DNA from: Halobacteriovorax sp.
GTDB taxonomy: Bacteria > Bdellovibrionota > Bacteriovoracia > Bacteriovoracales > Bacteriovoracaceae
Assembly (NCBI GenBank): GCA_002716825.1
Contig: PBCC01000035.1
Coordinates: 1-57,408, forward strand
DNA: 57,408 nt
Reading direction: 5' to 3'
A program made the translations under genes and the position numbers. This document shows, piece after piece, positions 26,239-35,979 of this stretch. Each line of letters begins with the position of its first letter. Position 1 is the stretch's first letter. Under the pieces are notes generated by a model. That model was not told the origin of the DNA and did not search any database. It saw only the letters and a list, made by a program, of their open reading frames with translations.

Positions 26239-27786
26239 ATGAACAAACAGCATCCTGAACACGCTGGCCAGTGGTTTATCTTCAAAGGTGAACAGCACCG
26301 AGGCCCTTACCAAACGGAAGAGATGGTTAATCTATTTGCCCTTGGGGTGATAGGTCATCGCGATCTGGTTTGGCGCGAAGGCGGCGGTACGTGGATGGCC
26401 TTTTGTGATCAGGCGGCTTTTAAAGAATTGATCTTCAAAGAGGAACAACCAGAGGAAGAGCTTCCTCCCATCGAAGTTCCGACTGCGAAGCCTGTCGAAA
26501 GTGAATTTAAAGTTGAGATGCCACCACCTCCGGTTCCCGATGAAGTCGAGCTCGCTCTGGAAGAAGAGGAGCTGCCTGAGTTACCGCCAGATCTCCCCTT
26601 GGAGGTTGAGACTTTCGTTGAAGAAGAGCAAGAGCTTGTAGAAGAAAATGATAAAACATCTCCGGCGCTAAGTTTTCAAGATGCAATTATTGAAGATGAT
26701 GACGAGAATGAAGATGATGACGAGAATGAAGATGAAGACGATCGGTCCACTCGCTCTTACGCTAAAATCGTCGCAGGGATTTTCTTTGTCGTCACATTAG
26801 TCGCAAGCCTATTGTGGTTCACGCAATTTCGATTACAGACCTATGATCTTATCGGACTTGAAAACGCCGAGGTTCAAAACTTTAATGCCGTCTTAATTGA
26901 TCAAAAGAGTGATCATCTGGTGCGCTTGACCAAGGATTCCAATGTGGTTTGGGCAGCTGTGCCTGGCGTGATTGAAGGTGAGGCCTACTTGAAATTAACC
27001 AGTGTTGCAGGGAGAGTCCTGGCCACAGATCCGGTAGCAATGACTGCTCAAGGAGAAATGGTTCAGGGGCTCGTACCATTTAAGAAATTCGAATTTTCAT
27101 CAGGTCAGCAGTTAATTCAAGGCGAGTATGACTACCAAGTAGCGGTAAGACCAAAAGGAGCTGTCTCAAGACTAGCTTCCATTCTTGCCCCGTATCCACT
27201 GTTTAATAAAATTTCATGGGTTAAAAACCATACCAAAGGTCATACCTACACTGGCAGACTCAGTTTTTATAATGGATCAAAAACAAAGTTCGACTCTGAC
27301 CTAGAAGATTTCAAATCAAAAATCTGGGTGTCGATGTCTAAGCCGCTTAAGAATCGCCTCGAAAAATATGAAACACTTAAGCAGTTGGGACTAAAGCTTC
27401 ACGAGCTTTGGCACGACAGACTTGGAGTGGCCGTGACTTGGCGAGCTTTTAAAAAGTACGATGCTGGTTATGCCAGAGATATCGCTCCAGTGCTTCAAGA
27501 CTTGATTGTTGATTCGGTTAGAATTGCCAGAACTTATGAAGACGAAAGCCCACTAGTGTCTAGGCTTTATAAAGAGATTGAAGAGACGGGTAAGCAAGTT
27601 GCCGAGCTGGCTAGTACCATGTCAAAAGATTCTAAAGCAGTTAGGCGCTATCGCAATAGCGATAAAGCGAGACTTAAGAGTCAGTTTGAATCCATGTGGA
27701 ATCCCATCCTTGAAAAAATTGACAGCAAAATTAAGGCTCTTCGAGTAGAGTTTGAAAACCTCGAGCAGGGCTATAAATCTAATTGA
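26239..27786 (+). CDS. GYF_2-domain membrane protein
   Basis: 515 residues. N-terminal GYF_2 domain (WFIFKGEQHRGPYQTEEMVNLFALGVIGHRDLVWREGGGTW) facing the cytoplasm; an acidic, proline-rich linker to about residue 172; one membrane helix (AGIFFVVTLVASLLWFTQF, about 180-198); and a large extracytoplasmic region of about 310 residues, mostly helical at the end. GYF_2 domains bind proline-rich peptides. The acidic linker holds an 18-bp tandem DNA repeat (26692-26727). Its stop overlaps the convergent metallo-hydrolase by 16 bases. Function unknown. Confidence 0.8.
   Translation: MNKQHPEHAGQWFIFKGEQHRGPYQTEEMVNLFALGVIGHRDLVWREGGGTWMAFCDQAAFKELIFKEEQPEEELPPIEVPTAKPVESEFKVEMPPPPVPDEVELALEEEELPELPPDLPLEVETFVEEEQELVEENDKTSPALSFQDAIIEDDDENEDDDENEDEDDRSTRSYAKIVAGIFFVVTLVASLLWFTQFRLQTYDLIGLENAEVQNFNAVLIDQKSDHLVRLTKDSNVVWAAVPGVIEGEAYLKLTSVAGRVLATDPVAMTAQGEMVQGLVPFKKFEFSSGQQLIQGEYDYQVAVRPKGAVSRLASILAPYPLFNKISWVKNHTKGHTYTGRLSFYNGSKTKFDSDLEDFKSKIWVSMSKPLKNRLEKYETLKQLGLKLHELWHDRLGVAVTWRAFKKYDAGYARDIAPVLQDLIVDSVRIARTYEDESPLVSRLYKEIEETGKQVAELASTMSKDSKAVRRYRNSDKARLKSQFESMWNPILEKIDSKIKALRVEFENLEQGYKSN
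26692..26727 (+). repeat. Perfect 18-bp tandem repeat in the GYF gene
   Basis: Two identical copies of GAAGATGATGACGAGAAT encode EDDDEN EDDDEN, followed by a partial third copy. In frame (18 bp), so slippage would lengthen or shorten the acidic linker without breaking the gene. Confidence 0.9.
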
Positions 27787-28661
27787 AAATTAGTCAGCTG
27801 CTTCGTTTCAAATTTTTGATCTGGATTAAATCCACCTTTACCGTCGCGTACAACTTTTGAGCCCCAAAACTTTGGATCGTGCTCATAGATAATGGTTAAA
27901 TTCTTTTCTAAAACAAATTCAAGAAATTGACGCTTATCTTTGGTCGTAACTCCAGGAGCAATGTCGTAACCCATGACCCAGGGAATATGCACATGATTTG
28001 AAGTGGGAATCAAATCGGCCAAGTAAATAAACTTATCATCATAAGGGTGCATCAGATAAGGCGTGTGGCCAAATGAGCACTTAAAACGAAGTGAACCACC
28101 ACCGTCATACTTTAAAATCTCGCCGTCATTTCCCTCATGCCAAACAATATTCGAGTTGGAGCGGTAGTAGTCAACAACGGGATCGAAGTTATGGGTATGA
28201 AAAGAGCCACCATCGCGTTCAGTTGGAGCGTGAGCGTATGCCCAGTGGTCGCGGTGAAGGTGAAGTCTGGCATTTTTAAAAACTGGGGTGAGCGTCTTGT
28301 CTCCATCAGCGATTCCAATTCCGCCCACATGATCAAAGTGCAAGTGGGAGATGACCAGGTCGGTGACGTCAGATGGCTTTTTTCCAATGGCCTCAACCGC
28401 TTTTGTAAGCGGATCTTTTTGTCCGCGCACATCAAAGCGCGCATCAAACTTGTCGCCGTGGTAATCGCCAATACCGGTATCAATGACAATCAGCTGGGTT
28501 TTGGTTTCAATTGCCATTAAGCGCAGCGACATGTCGACGCGATTTTGTTCATCGGCCTCGTGAACTTTATTCCAAAGAGGTTTGGGTATGATGCCGTACA
28601 TCGCGCCACCATCAAGACGAAAATAGGCGGGTTCTAAAGTATAGTATTTTAGCTCAGTCAT
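27771..28661 (-). CDS. Metallo-beta-lactamase-fold hydrolase, lactonase-like
   Basis: 296 residues with the metal motif SHLHFDHVGGIG, a conserved Asp in IYLADLIPTSNH, and a later His in YEHDPKFWGSK. The arrangement and VIDTGIGDYHGDKF resemble the N-acyl homoserine lactonase branch of the superfamily, although other MBL hydrolases share it. Cytoplasmic, no signal peptide. Convergent with the GYF gene. Substrate not established. Confidence 0.85.
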   Translation of the reverse strand: MTELKYYTLEPAYFRLDGGAMYGIIPKPLWNKVHEADEQNRVDMSLRLMAIETKTQLIVIDTGIGDYHGDKFDARFDVRGQKDPLTKAVEAIGKKPSDVTDLVISHLHFDHVGGIGIADGDKTLTPVFKNARLHLHRDHWAYAHAPTERDGGSFHTHNFDPVVDYYRSNSNIVWHEGNDGEILKYDGGGSLRFKCSFGHTPYLMHPYDDKFIYLADLIPTSNHVHIPWVMGYDIAPGVTTKDKRQFLEFVLEKNLTIIYEHDPKFWGSKVVRDGKGGFNPDQKFETKQLTNFQLDL

Positions 28662-28845
28662 AGATTCTCCTCAATATCGACGCTATTGTCTTTGATTGAG
28701 GATTTACAGTCAAAGATCTCATAAAAATCAACGGTTTCCGGCGCAATGCTCCTAGCAGGATGCGACGCTACCCCTTAAGATGAGCCCATCCAAACTGACA
28801 CGCTGAGTGCAACTGCCAAACGGAAGATTTTCCGAGGAGAAATAC

Positions 28846-30021
28846 ATGAACGTGCACGAATACCAAGCTAAAGATCTTATGCGCCAATTTGGCATTAAGG
28901 TTCTTGGCGGTAAAGTCGCAAAGACTGTTGATGAAGCAGTCAAAGCAGCCGAAACCCTAAAGACTAAACTTTGGGTTGTTAAAGCTCAAATCCACGCCGG
29001 TGGGCGCGGTAAAGCTGGTGGCGTAAAGCTGGCTAAGAGTTTAGATGAAGTTAAAGCACACGCTTCAGAGATTCTTGGTAAGACTTTAATCACTCACCAA
29101 ACAGGTCCTGAAGGTAAAAAAGTACTTACTCTTTTTATCGAAGAAGGTTGTGACATTGAACACGAGTACTATGCAGGTCTCGTTCTAGATCGTAACACTG
29201 GCAAGATCACTTTCATGGCATCTTCTGAAGGTGGCGTAGAGATTGAAAAAGTTGCCGAAGAAACGCCAGAAAAAATTATTAAGGTCGCTATTGATCCAGC
29301 AGTAGGCTTCACTCCATTCGTTGGGAGAAAGCTTGCTTACGGTATTGGTATGAAGGACAAAGACCTCATCAAGAAAGCTTCGGCGTTCTTTGAAGGTCTT
29401 TATAATCTTTACGTTGCTAAAGACTGTACGATTGCTGAGATCAACCCATTGGTCACAACAAAAGACGGTGAAGTGATTGCTCTTGATGGCAAATTGAACT
29501 TCGATGACAACGCTCTCTTTCGTCACCCGGATATCGAAGAGCTTCGCGATCCAACTGAAGAAAGTGAAAAAGAATTAGAAGCGGCTAAGTACGGTCTTTC
29601 GTATATCTCTCTTGATGGCAATATCGGCTGTCTTGTTAATGGTGCCGGTCTCGCTATGGGAACAATGGACATCATTAAGCTTCACGGTGGAGAACCAGCC
29701 AACTTCCTAGATGTGGGCGGCGGAGCAACGAAAGAGACTGTTCAAAAAGCATTCTCAATTATTCTTTCTGATGAAAATGTTAAAGGGATTCTCGTTAATA
29801 TTTTCGGTGGGATTATGAAATGTGACATCATCGCCGAAGGCGTTGTTGGCGCAGCTAAAGAGCTTGGAGTTAAAGTTCCATTGGTTGTACGTCTTGAAGG
29901 TACAAACGTTGCTCTAGGTAAGAAAATTCTTAACGAGTCTGGTCTCGAAATTATTGCTGCAGATGACTTGGCCGATGCCGCTAAGAAAGTTGTTGCTGCA
30001 GTAAAAGGTAAGGAGGCTTAA
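28846..30021 (+). CDS. sucC: Succinyl-CoA synthetase beta subunit (ADP-forming)
   Basis: 391 residues. [17 protein letters not shown] is the typical beginning; ATG at 28846 follows GAGGAG, which rules out the longer frame. ATP-grasp domain with [16 protein letters not shown], and the C-terminal CoA-ligase domain with [10 protein letters not shown] and EGTNV. It makes ATP or GTP from succinyl-CoA, linking the TCA cycle and any beta-oxidation to sdhCAB here. One base separates it from sucD. Confidence 0.97.
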   Translation: MNVHEYQAKDLMRQFGIKVLGGKVAKTVDEAVKAAETLKTKLWVVKAQIHAGGRGKAGGVKLAKSLDEVKAHASEILGKTLITHQTGPEGKKVLTLFIEEGCDIEHEYYAGLVLDRNTGKITFMASSEGGVEIEKVAEETPEKIIKVAIDPAVGFTPFVGRKLAYGIGMKDKDLIKKASAFFEGLYNLYVAKDCTIAEINPLVTTKDGEVIALDGKLNFDDNALFRHPDIEELRDPTEESEKELEAAKYGLSYISLDGNIGCLVNGAGLAMGTMDIIKLHGGEPANFLDVGGGATKETVQKAFSIILSDENVKGILVNIFGGIMKCDIIAEGVVGAAKELGVKVPLVVRLEGTNVALGKKILNESGLEIIAADDLADAAKKVVAAVKGKEA

Positions 30022-30022
30022 G

Positions 30023-30904
30023 ATGGCCATTTTAGTTGGACGTGACACTAAGCTTGTTACAGTTGGCTTTACTGGTAAGCAGGGGACATTTCACTCTTTG
30101 CAATCACGTGATTACGGCACAAACTTTGTTGGTGGTGTAACTCCTGGCAAGGGCGGAACCGTTCACGAAGGCTTCCCAGTCTTTAATACAATGAAAGAAG
30201 CGGTGGAAAAAACTGGCGCAAACGCTGCCATGATTTTTGTTCCACCTCCGTTTGCAGCTGACTCAATTCTCGAGTGTATTGATGCTGAAATGCCTTTGAT
30301 CATTGCGATCACGGAAGGTATTCCAATCGTTGATATGATCAGAGTGAAAAGCGCACTTAAAGAATCTAAGTCAAGATTGATTGGACCTAACTGTCCAGGC
30401 ATCATCACTCCAGGTGAGTGTAAGATCGGCATTATGCCAGGTCATATTCATATGCCAGGTAAAGTCGGTGTTATTTCTCGTTCAGGTACTCTGACTTACG
30501 AAGCTGTTTATCAATTAACTCAAAGAGAAATTGGTCAATCAACTTGTGTAGGTATTGGTGGAGACCCAGTGAATGGAACAAACTTCATTGATATGCTTGA
30601 ACTGTTTGAAAAAGATAAAGATACTGAAGCTGTGATCATGATCGGTGAAATCGGTGGTAGCGCTGAAACTGATGCTGCTCGCTGGATTCAAAAGAATATG
30701 ACTAAGCCTGTTGTTTCTTTTATCGCTGGTGCTTCAGCTCCAGCCGGTAAAAGAATGGGCCACGCTGGCGCTATCATCTCTGGTGGAGATGACACGGCAG
30801 AAGCAAAGTTCAGAATTCTTGAACAATGTGGTATCAACGTTGCTCGCTCACCAGCAGAACTTGGTGAGACTATGGAACGCGTACTTAAACAAAAAAACGG
30901 TTAA
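30023..30904 (+). CDS. sucD: Succinyl-CoA synthetase alpha subunit
   Basis: 293 residues. CoA-binding Rossmann domain ([16 protein letters not shown]), [20 protein letters not shown], and the phosphohistidine motif [10 protein letters not shown]. Partner of SucC and transcribed with it; a strong ribosome site (AAGGAGG) precedes the ATG. The ndk gene follows after 26 bases. Confidence 0.97.
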   Translation: MAILVGRDTKLVTVGFTGKQGTFHSLQSRDYGTNFVGGVTPGKGGTVHEGFPVFNTMKEAVEKTGANAAMIFVPPPFAADSILECIDAEMPLIIAITEGIPIVDMIRVKSALKESKSRLIGPNCPGIITPGECKIGIMPGHIHMPGKVGVISRSGTLTYEAVYQLTQREIGQSTCVGIGGDPVNGTNFIDMLELFEKDKDTEAVIMIGEIGGSAETDAARWIQKNMTKPVVSFIAGASAPAGKRMGHAGAIISGGDDTAEAKFRILEQCGINVARSPAELGETMERVLKQKNG

Positions 30905-30930
30905 TAAAGAGAATTTAAAGGGAGTCTATT

Positions 30931-31353
30931 ATGCAAAAAACATTTAGCATCATTAAGCCAAACGCAGTTGAAGACAATAATATCGGTAATATCGTTGGTC
31001 GCTTTGAAAAAGAAGGCCTTCGTATTGCTGCTGCTAAACTTGTTCACCTTTCAAAAGAGAAAGCTGAAGGTTTCTATATCGAACACAAAGAGCGTCCATT
31101 CTTTGGTTCACTTGTTGGTTTTATGACTTCTGGCCCAGTTCTTCTTATGGTTCTTGAAGGCGAAAATGCTGTAGAGAAAAACCGTAAAATCATGGGTGCT
31201 ACAAACCCAGCTGATGCTGAAGAAGGAACACTTCGTAAGCTTTATGCTAAATCAATCGAAGCCAACGCAGTTCACGGTTCAGACTCTGCTGCTTCTGCTG
31301 AGCGCGAGATTAACTACTTCTTTGATAAGAATGAAGTTATTGGTCGTTGGTAG
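30931..31353 (+). CDS. ndk: Nucleoside diphosphate kinase
   Basis: 140 residues, standard length. Contains [50 protein letters not shown] and the active-site His in [20 protein letters not shown]. It converts NDPs to NTPs. Third gene of the sucCD unit, whose GTP or ATP product it can redistribute; the unit ends at the terminator at 31376. Confidence 0.97.
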   Translation: MQKTFSIIKPNAVEDNNIGNIVGRFEKEGLRIAAAKLVHLSKEKAEGFYIEHKERPFFGSLVGFMTSGPVLLMVLEGENAVEKNRKIMGATNPADAEEGTLRKLYAKSIEANAVHGSDSAASAEREINYFFDKNEVIGRW

Positions 31354-31375
31354 TTTTTATTTAGAAAGACTAAAC

Positions 31376-31407
31376 AAAGGCTTCCTTTAGGAAGCCTTTT
31401 TTTTTTT
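31376..31407 (+). terminator. Terminator of sucC-sucD-ndk
   Basis: Stem AAAGGCTTCC / GGAAGCCTTT with loop TTTA and a run of eleven T. Confidence 0.95.
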
Positions 31408-31471
31408 GCGGCCACGTTCTAAACCATTGTTGATCGATGTTCCAGAAACCATGTCATTATTACAACCTGCG

Positions 31472-31500
31472 TTGTATCTAGCGACGCTTAGCGATATTAT
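31472..31500 (+). promoter_or_regulatory. Sigma-70 promoter of carD
   Basis: TTGTAT, 17 bases, TATTAT, with the start codon 33 bases beyond the -10 box. Close to consensus and correctly spaced. Confidence 0.6.
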
Positions 31501-31532
31501 GGGTACGTATTATGCTCCAAATGGAGGTTTTT

Positions 31533-32009
31533 GTGGCTTTTAATATTGGTGATTATGCGGTTTGCCCAGGCCATGGTGTGGGACAGGTCGTAGATCTTAA
31601 AGAGACTGAGCTAGGCGGCGAAGTAAAGCAGTACTACTCAGTAAAGATTATCTCAAACGGTATGACCGTAATGGTACCAACAGATACTGTTGATGGTATC
31701 AGAGGTCTCGTTGGCGAAGACGAGATTACCTTGGTTTACAAGTTATTGAATGATCATGAGGTTGAGGTCGACAATTCGACTTGGAACCGCCGTCATCGCG
31801 AATATATGCTTAAAGTTAAAACAGGCTCACTTCTTGAAATTGCCGACGTTTTAAGAGCACTATTTCTACTTAAAAATCGTAAGAATTTAAGTTTTGGCGA
31901 AAAGAAGATGCTTGATCAGTGTAAAGATCTTATCGCTCAGGAAATTTCACTTTCTAAAGGTGAAGAGAAAACAAACGTCAAAACCAATATCGATTCATTT
32001 TTCAACTAA
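31533..32009 (+). CDS. CarD/CdnL-family RNA polymerase-binding regulator
   Basis: 158 residues. I start it at GTG 31533, five bases after GGAGG, because the family begins VAFNIGDYAVCPGHGVGQV; the upstream ATG would use the ribosome site as coding sequence. The RNAP-interaction (Tudor-like) domain is residues 1-60 (YYSVKIISNGMTVMVPTD); the C-terminal helical domain includes STWNRRHREYMLKVKTGSLLEIADVLRALF. CarD/CdnL stabilise open complexes at rRNA and growth promoters; present in deltaproteobacteria-like lineages. Confidence 0.95.
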   Translation: MAFNIGDYAVCPGHGVGQVVDLKETELGGEVKQYYSVKIISNGMTVMVPTDTVDGIRGLVGEDEITLVYKLLNDHEVEVDNSTWNRRHREYMLKVKTGSLLEIADVLRALFLLKNRKNLSFGEKKMLDQCKDLIAQEISLSKGEEKTNVKTNIDSFFN

Positions 32010-32088
32010 TCCTGCTGCATCAAAATCACAGCTTTTGATGCAGAGTCTTTCTCTTTGAGCTACAATAGTCAGGCTCAGGGAGGCGCTC

Positions 32089-33535
32089 GTGGCTCACGAA
32101 ATCAAAGTCTTTAATAATTTATCTAGATCTAAAGAATCCTTTAAGCCGATACAGGCAGGAAAGGTTAGCTTTTATTCTTGTGGACCAACCACTTATGACT
32201 TTCTTCATGTCGGAAATGCCCGTGCCCTCGTAGTCGGGGATTTGATCAATCGTATTTTTAAGGTCCTTGATTACGATGTGACGTTTGTACGTAATTTTAC
32301 TGACGTTGATGACAAGATTATTGAACGCGCCAACGAGCTGAAAGTAAAGGCCCTAGATCACGCTCAACAATACGTCGATGAAGCTCTCGCCGATATGAAT
32401 AGTCTTGGTATGCTGCCGGCCGATCACACGCCAAAAGTCAGCGATACCATGCCTGAAATTATTCAGATGGTAGAAACTTTGATCGCTAAAGGCTTTGCCT
32501 ATGAAGTCGACGGGGAAGTTCTCTACCATGTTCCGAAATTTAAAGAATACGGCAAGCTCTCAAAAGTAGAACTTGAAAGCCTTCAACACGGTGTTCGTGT
32601 TGAAGTTGATCAAAAGAAAAAAACATCCTTCTGACTTTGTCCTATGGAAGCCGGCGAAGCCGGGTGAGCCTTCATGGGATTCACCTTGGGGCAAGGGCCG
32701 TCCGGGCTGGCATATTGAATGTTCCGCTATGTCAAAAAAGTTCCTCGGGGAGAGTTTTGATCTTCACCACGGTGGAATTGATTTGATGTTCCCTCATCAT
32801 GAAAATGAGATCGCTCAAAGTGAAGCGGCCAATGGCTGTCAGTTCTCAACTTGTTGGGTACATAACGAGTTTTTAAATTTTGGTAATGAGAAGATGTCCA
32901 AGTCTCTTGGCAATGTTGTGACCATTCGAAAATTCGTAGAAGAGTTCGGCGGTGAAATTTTGCGCCATATGCTGGCATCGGTTCACTACCGCTCAAAAAT
33001 GGATTGGAGCGAAGACGTTATTCGTCGAGCGCTTGATGAAACTGAGCGTCTGCATACTTTTGCATTGGAAGTAAAAGGCTTTGAGCAGGGTGATCACGAA
33101 GCAGCTCTTAGCGAGCTTGAAGGCTATATTCCTAAAATGAAAGAGGAGCTGGCCAACGACTTTAATATCCCAACTGCGACTCTGGCTTTTTATAGCTTTA
33201 TGAAAACCATTAACCGCGAGTATCAGGGTAAAAAGCCCTCGGCCAAAGCCTTAAGTGTGATAAAAGAGACGGTCGAGTTCTTTACGCTTGCAACAGGTCT
33301 CATTCATGCAGATGCCCAGGCAGTACTTGGAAAAGTAAACGCTGCTAAGGGGAAACTCTCAGGTCAGGCAGGAAAGCTAGACGCTGCCGCGATTGAACAA
33401 TTGATTAAAGATCGCGCCGAGGCTCGTGCTAGTAAAAATTGGGGTCGCGCTGATGAGATTCGCGATCAGTTTAAAGCAGCTGGCATTGTACTTAAAGATA
33501 ATCCAGATGGAACAGTTAGCTGGAGTTATGAATAG
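32089..33535 (+). CDS. cysS: Cysteinyl-tRNA synthetase with an apparent frameshift
   Basis: Two reading frames together make one full enzyme of 481 residues. The first (32089-32634) has the HIGH-type site PTTYDFLHVGNARALV and ends in a TGA. The second continues from VDQKKK in the frame HPSDFVLWKPAKPGEPSWDSPWG, with the zinc region HIECSAMS, HHENEIAQSEA and the KMSKS loop NEKMSKSLGN. The join lies in A7 at 32617-32623; 1447 bases leave a remainder of one, so removing a single A restores the frame. This is an essential gene, so the extra A is either a sequence error or is bypassed by slippage in the cell. Confidence 0.93.
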
Positions 33536-34229
33536 TCGTAACTCCATATTTCTAGTTTTATTACTTGGGATAATTTCGAGTGCTGCCGTGGCTACAGACT
33601 TTGTAATCGCGGTAGGTGAGTCGCAATTACAGATTCATCCAAGGGTCGAGTCCTATCTTCATGAAGTCATTCTTCCTATCTATAGAAAAGTAGGACTTAA
33701 GCCAAAACTTGTTATCTTGCCGATGGCACGTCTTAGAATTTTACAAGATAAAGGGGAAATTGATGCTGTCGGTGGTAGTATCTATAATCCGGCCATTGAA
33801 AAAAACTACCTGCCAATATCAACCCCAATTACCGATGAAGTTAGTATAAACCTATACCGTTTGCCAAAACTTGGCACGAAAGAATTAAATGTCGCTTTTG
33901 TAAAAGGAGAGACAGGTATTAATCTTTATAAGCAAAAGTATGGCGCAATTAAAACTAAATTTCATGAGGTTCGAAACCGTGAAATACTTTTTTCAATGAT
34001 GAAGCTTAAGAGAGTCGATGCCATGGTGACTGGCAACTTTTCGGTTGAAACGCATTTTTCACCTGCTGAATACAAGTCGCTCGAAATTGAACAGTTACAG
34101 CGTGTCACTGTTAGTCATTATGTTAATCGCAAACATAGTGAAATACATAAAAAACTAGAGAGCGAAATCAAAAAGTTAGATCAAAAAAAGAAGTTTCGCC
34201 TTTTTCACTTTATTAAAAATGAGAAATAA
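33528..34229 (+). CDS. Periplasmic solute-binding-like protein
   Basis: 233 residues, ATG overlapping the cysS stop by 8 bases. Signal peptide MNSRNSIFLVLLLGIISSAAVA; mature part VIAVGESQLQIHPRVESYLHEVILPIYRKVG and the later MARLRILQDKGEIDAVGGSIYNP match the family 3 binding-protein segment, as in the gene at 2066-2695. No transporter genes are near. The overlap with cysS suggests shared transcription, with no obvious functional link. It converges on the next gene, overlapping by 17 bases. Confidence 0.75.
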   Translation: MNSRNSIFLVLLLGIISSAAVATDFVIAVGESQLQIHPRVESYLHEVILPIYRKVGLKPKLVILPMARLRILQDKGEIDAVGGSIYNPAIEKNYLPISTPITDEVSINLYRLPKLGTKELNVAFVKGETGINLYKQKYGAIKTKFHEVRNREILFSMMKLKRVDAMVTGNFSVETHFSPAEYKSLEIEQLQRVTVSHYVNRKHSEIHKKLESEIKKLDQKKKFRLFHFIKNEK

Positions 34230-34725
34230 CTCTTCCCCATACTAAGTGAAAGACAATCATAGTGAGGATGGCCATGCCAATTCTTATAATGACAAAGCTT
34301 GGCGATAAACAGATCTCATGAAATCTTCTGAAATACTTAAGCACTAAGCTTTGTGGCGTCAGTCCCATAAGCCAAGTCGCTAGAGATAAAAGAAAAACTA
34401 GCTCAAACATTGCCAACAAAAATGAAATTTTCTGCGGAGTGTTTTGAGCCTCGATACGCAAGACATCAACTTCTTTCTCGATACACTCAGGTCGAGCCTC
34501 TATAGGTAAGAGGTTGCAGTAGGCTTCTTTTCGATCGGCTATCTTTGAGAAGCAATTAGCTTTGAAATAATTTCTCTTAATCGCGTGGCACTGATCAGCC
34601 TCTCGATCTTTTAGCGCCAAGTCTAGCAATGTTCTATCCTCATGCAATTGCAGTAACAGCATAGGAGTTAGAATGAAGAAAAATGCAATGGCCCTTAAGA
34701 AATACTTAGATTTTAAGAATTTCAT
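34213..34725 (-). CDS. Small membrane protein, unknown
   Basis: 170 residues. ATG at 34725 gives a clean start MKFLKSKYFLRAIAFFFILTPMLLL; its first 20 bases overlap the end of lysA. Three membrane helices: near the N-terminus, LLAMFELVFLLSLATWLMGL, and FVIIRIGMAILTMIVFHLVW. Four Cys lie between the first and second (QCHAIKR, NCFSKI, YCNLL, ECIEK), probably paired outside the cytoplasm. No family recognised. Confidence 0.65.
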   Translation of the reverse strand: MKFLKSKYFLRAIAFFFILTPMLLLQLHEDRTLLDLALKDREADQCHAIKRNYFKANCFSKIADRKEAYCNLLPIEARPECIEKEVDVLRIEAQNTPQKISFLLAMFELVFLLSLATWLMGLTPQSLVLKYFRRFHEICLSPSFVIIRIGMAILTMIVFHLVWGRVISHF

Positions 34726-35941
34726 TTTTATTTGTAATGACATATTCGAGTGCAATGTCTCGAAGGTTATAGTGACTCGCCATGGACCTACCGTAGGCAC
34801 CAGTATCGGCGATAACTAAGACATCGCCTGCTTTGAGACTTGGAAGCTCGCGCCCTTTGGCAAAACAGTCAGTTGTTTCGCAAATAGGACCAACCACTTC
34901 CCATTTAAAAGTTTCACCTTGAGCTTTAGTAATAGGGTAGATCTCATGGTGGGCATCATAGATCGCGGGTCTAGCAAAATCATTCATACCAGCATCGACA
35001 ATAGCGAAGCGGTAATCTTCTGAAGTTTTTGTGCGTACAATCCTGGTGACTAAGACTCCACAGCGAGCTGCAATATAGCGTCCGGGTTCAAACACGGTAG
35101 CGACACCTTCATGATTCTTAAGCCCTTTAAGATTCTCGGCAACGACTTGCATATACTTTTCAGGTGAAGAAATCTTGCTTTCATCTTCCATGGCATAGTC
35201 GATACCCAGTCCGCCACCCACATCTAAAAACTTTAATGGGGTGGAGATTTCATTGGCCACACCCACCATTTCGCGAATGGCTTGAGCGGTTGCGCTTAAG
35301 TCGGTGAGTTGAGAGCCAATATGAATTGAAAGCCCAACCAGGTTGGCGTGTTGCCATAAGTCCTTGTTCGCAATCAAAGCTCTGGCATCATTTGAGAGCA
35401 TGCCAAATTTATGGGACTTGTTACCAGTAGAAATATGCTTATGGGTAATAACATTAACTTTTGGATTGAGTCTTAGAGCGACGTTAGCCTTAATACCTAA
35501 TTCTTTAGCGGTGGCGGCTACCATTTCCATTTCTTCCATACTTTCAACGTTGATCGAAAGGATATTAGCCTTGATGGCCTTGGCAATTTCTTTTTGCGTC
35601 TTGGCCACTCCAGAGAAAACAATTTTATTGGGATCGAGCTCGCACTCTAGAGCGCGAGTTAGCTCGCCACCAGAAACTGTATCAGCACCACAACCCATGG
35701 AGCCCAAAGTTTTAACAAGCCACGGGTTAGGGTTAGCTTTTAGTGCAAAACAAACAATCGGATTTTGAATATTGGCAGAGGCAGCCGCATTCATAAATGT
35801 TTGGTATTGATCTTTTAAAGTTTTCTCACTGTAGAGATAGAAAGGGGTCTCGATTTCTTGGACTAAATTACTCAGTTTAAGACCATCAAACTGAAGGTCA
35901 GGGGTACTAAAATCTAATGGGGCGCGGGCGGTTTTTTTCAT
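34706..35941 (-). CDS. lysA: Diaminopimelate decarboxylase
   Basis: 411 residues, PLP-dependent, making lysine from meso-DAP. The PLP Lys is in FALKANPNPWLV, with GCGADTVSGGEL, LSIHIGSQL, LDVGGGLGID, FEPGRYI and GPICETTDCFA in the expected order. Its C-terminus is overlapped by the next gene's start. Divergent from uvrB. Confidence 0.96.
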   Translation of the reverse strand: MKKTARAPLDFSTPDLQFDGLKLSNLVQEIETPFYLYSEKTLKDQYQTFMNAAASANIQNPIVCFALKANPNPWLVKTLGSMGCGADTVSGGELTRALECELDPNKIVFSGVAKTQKEIAKAIKANILSINVESMEEMEMVAATAKELGIKANVALRLNPKVNVITHKHISTGNKSHKFGMLSNDARALIANKDLWQHANLVGLSIHIGSQLTDLSATAQAIREMVGVANEISTPLKFLDVGGGLGIDYAMEDESKISSPEKYMQVVAENLKGLKNHEGVATVFEPGRYIAARCGVLVTRIVRTKTSEDYRFAIVDAGMNDFARPAIYDAHHEIYPITKAQGETFKWEVVGPICETTDCFAKGRELPSLKAGDVLVIADTGAYGRSMASHYNLRDIALEYVITNKNEILKI

Positions 35942-35979
35942 ACCTGTATGCTACCCTTGGAATTATCAAAGGAAAATAG

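Noticed and set aside
31512-31532. carD beginning at ATG 31512
   Set aside because: This would turn the strong ribosome site GGAGG before GTG 31533 into coding sequence and add residues not seen in the family.
34743-34800. Longer N-terminus of the small membrane protein
   Set aside because: It would lie wholly inside lysA; the MKFLKS start gives a normal signal/anchor helix.
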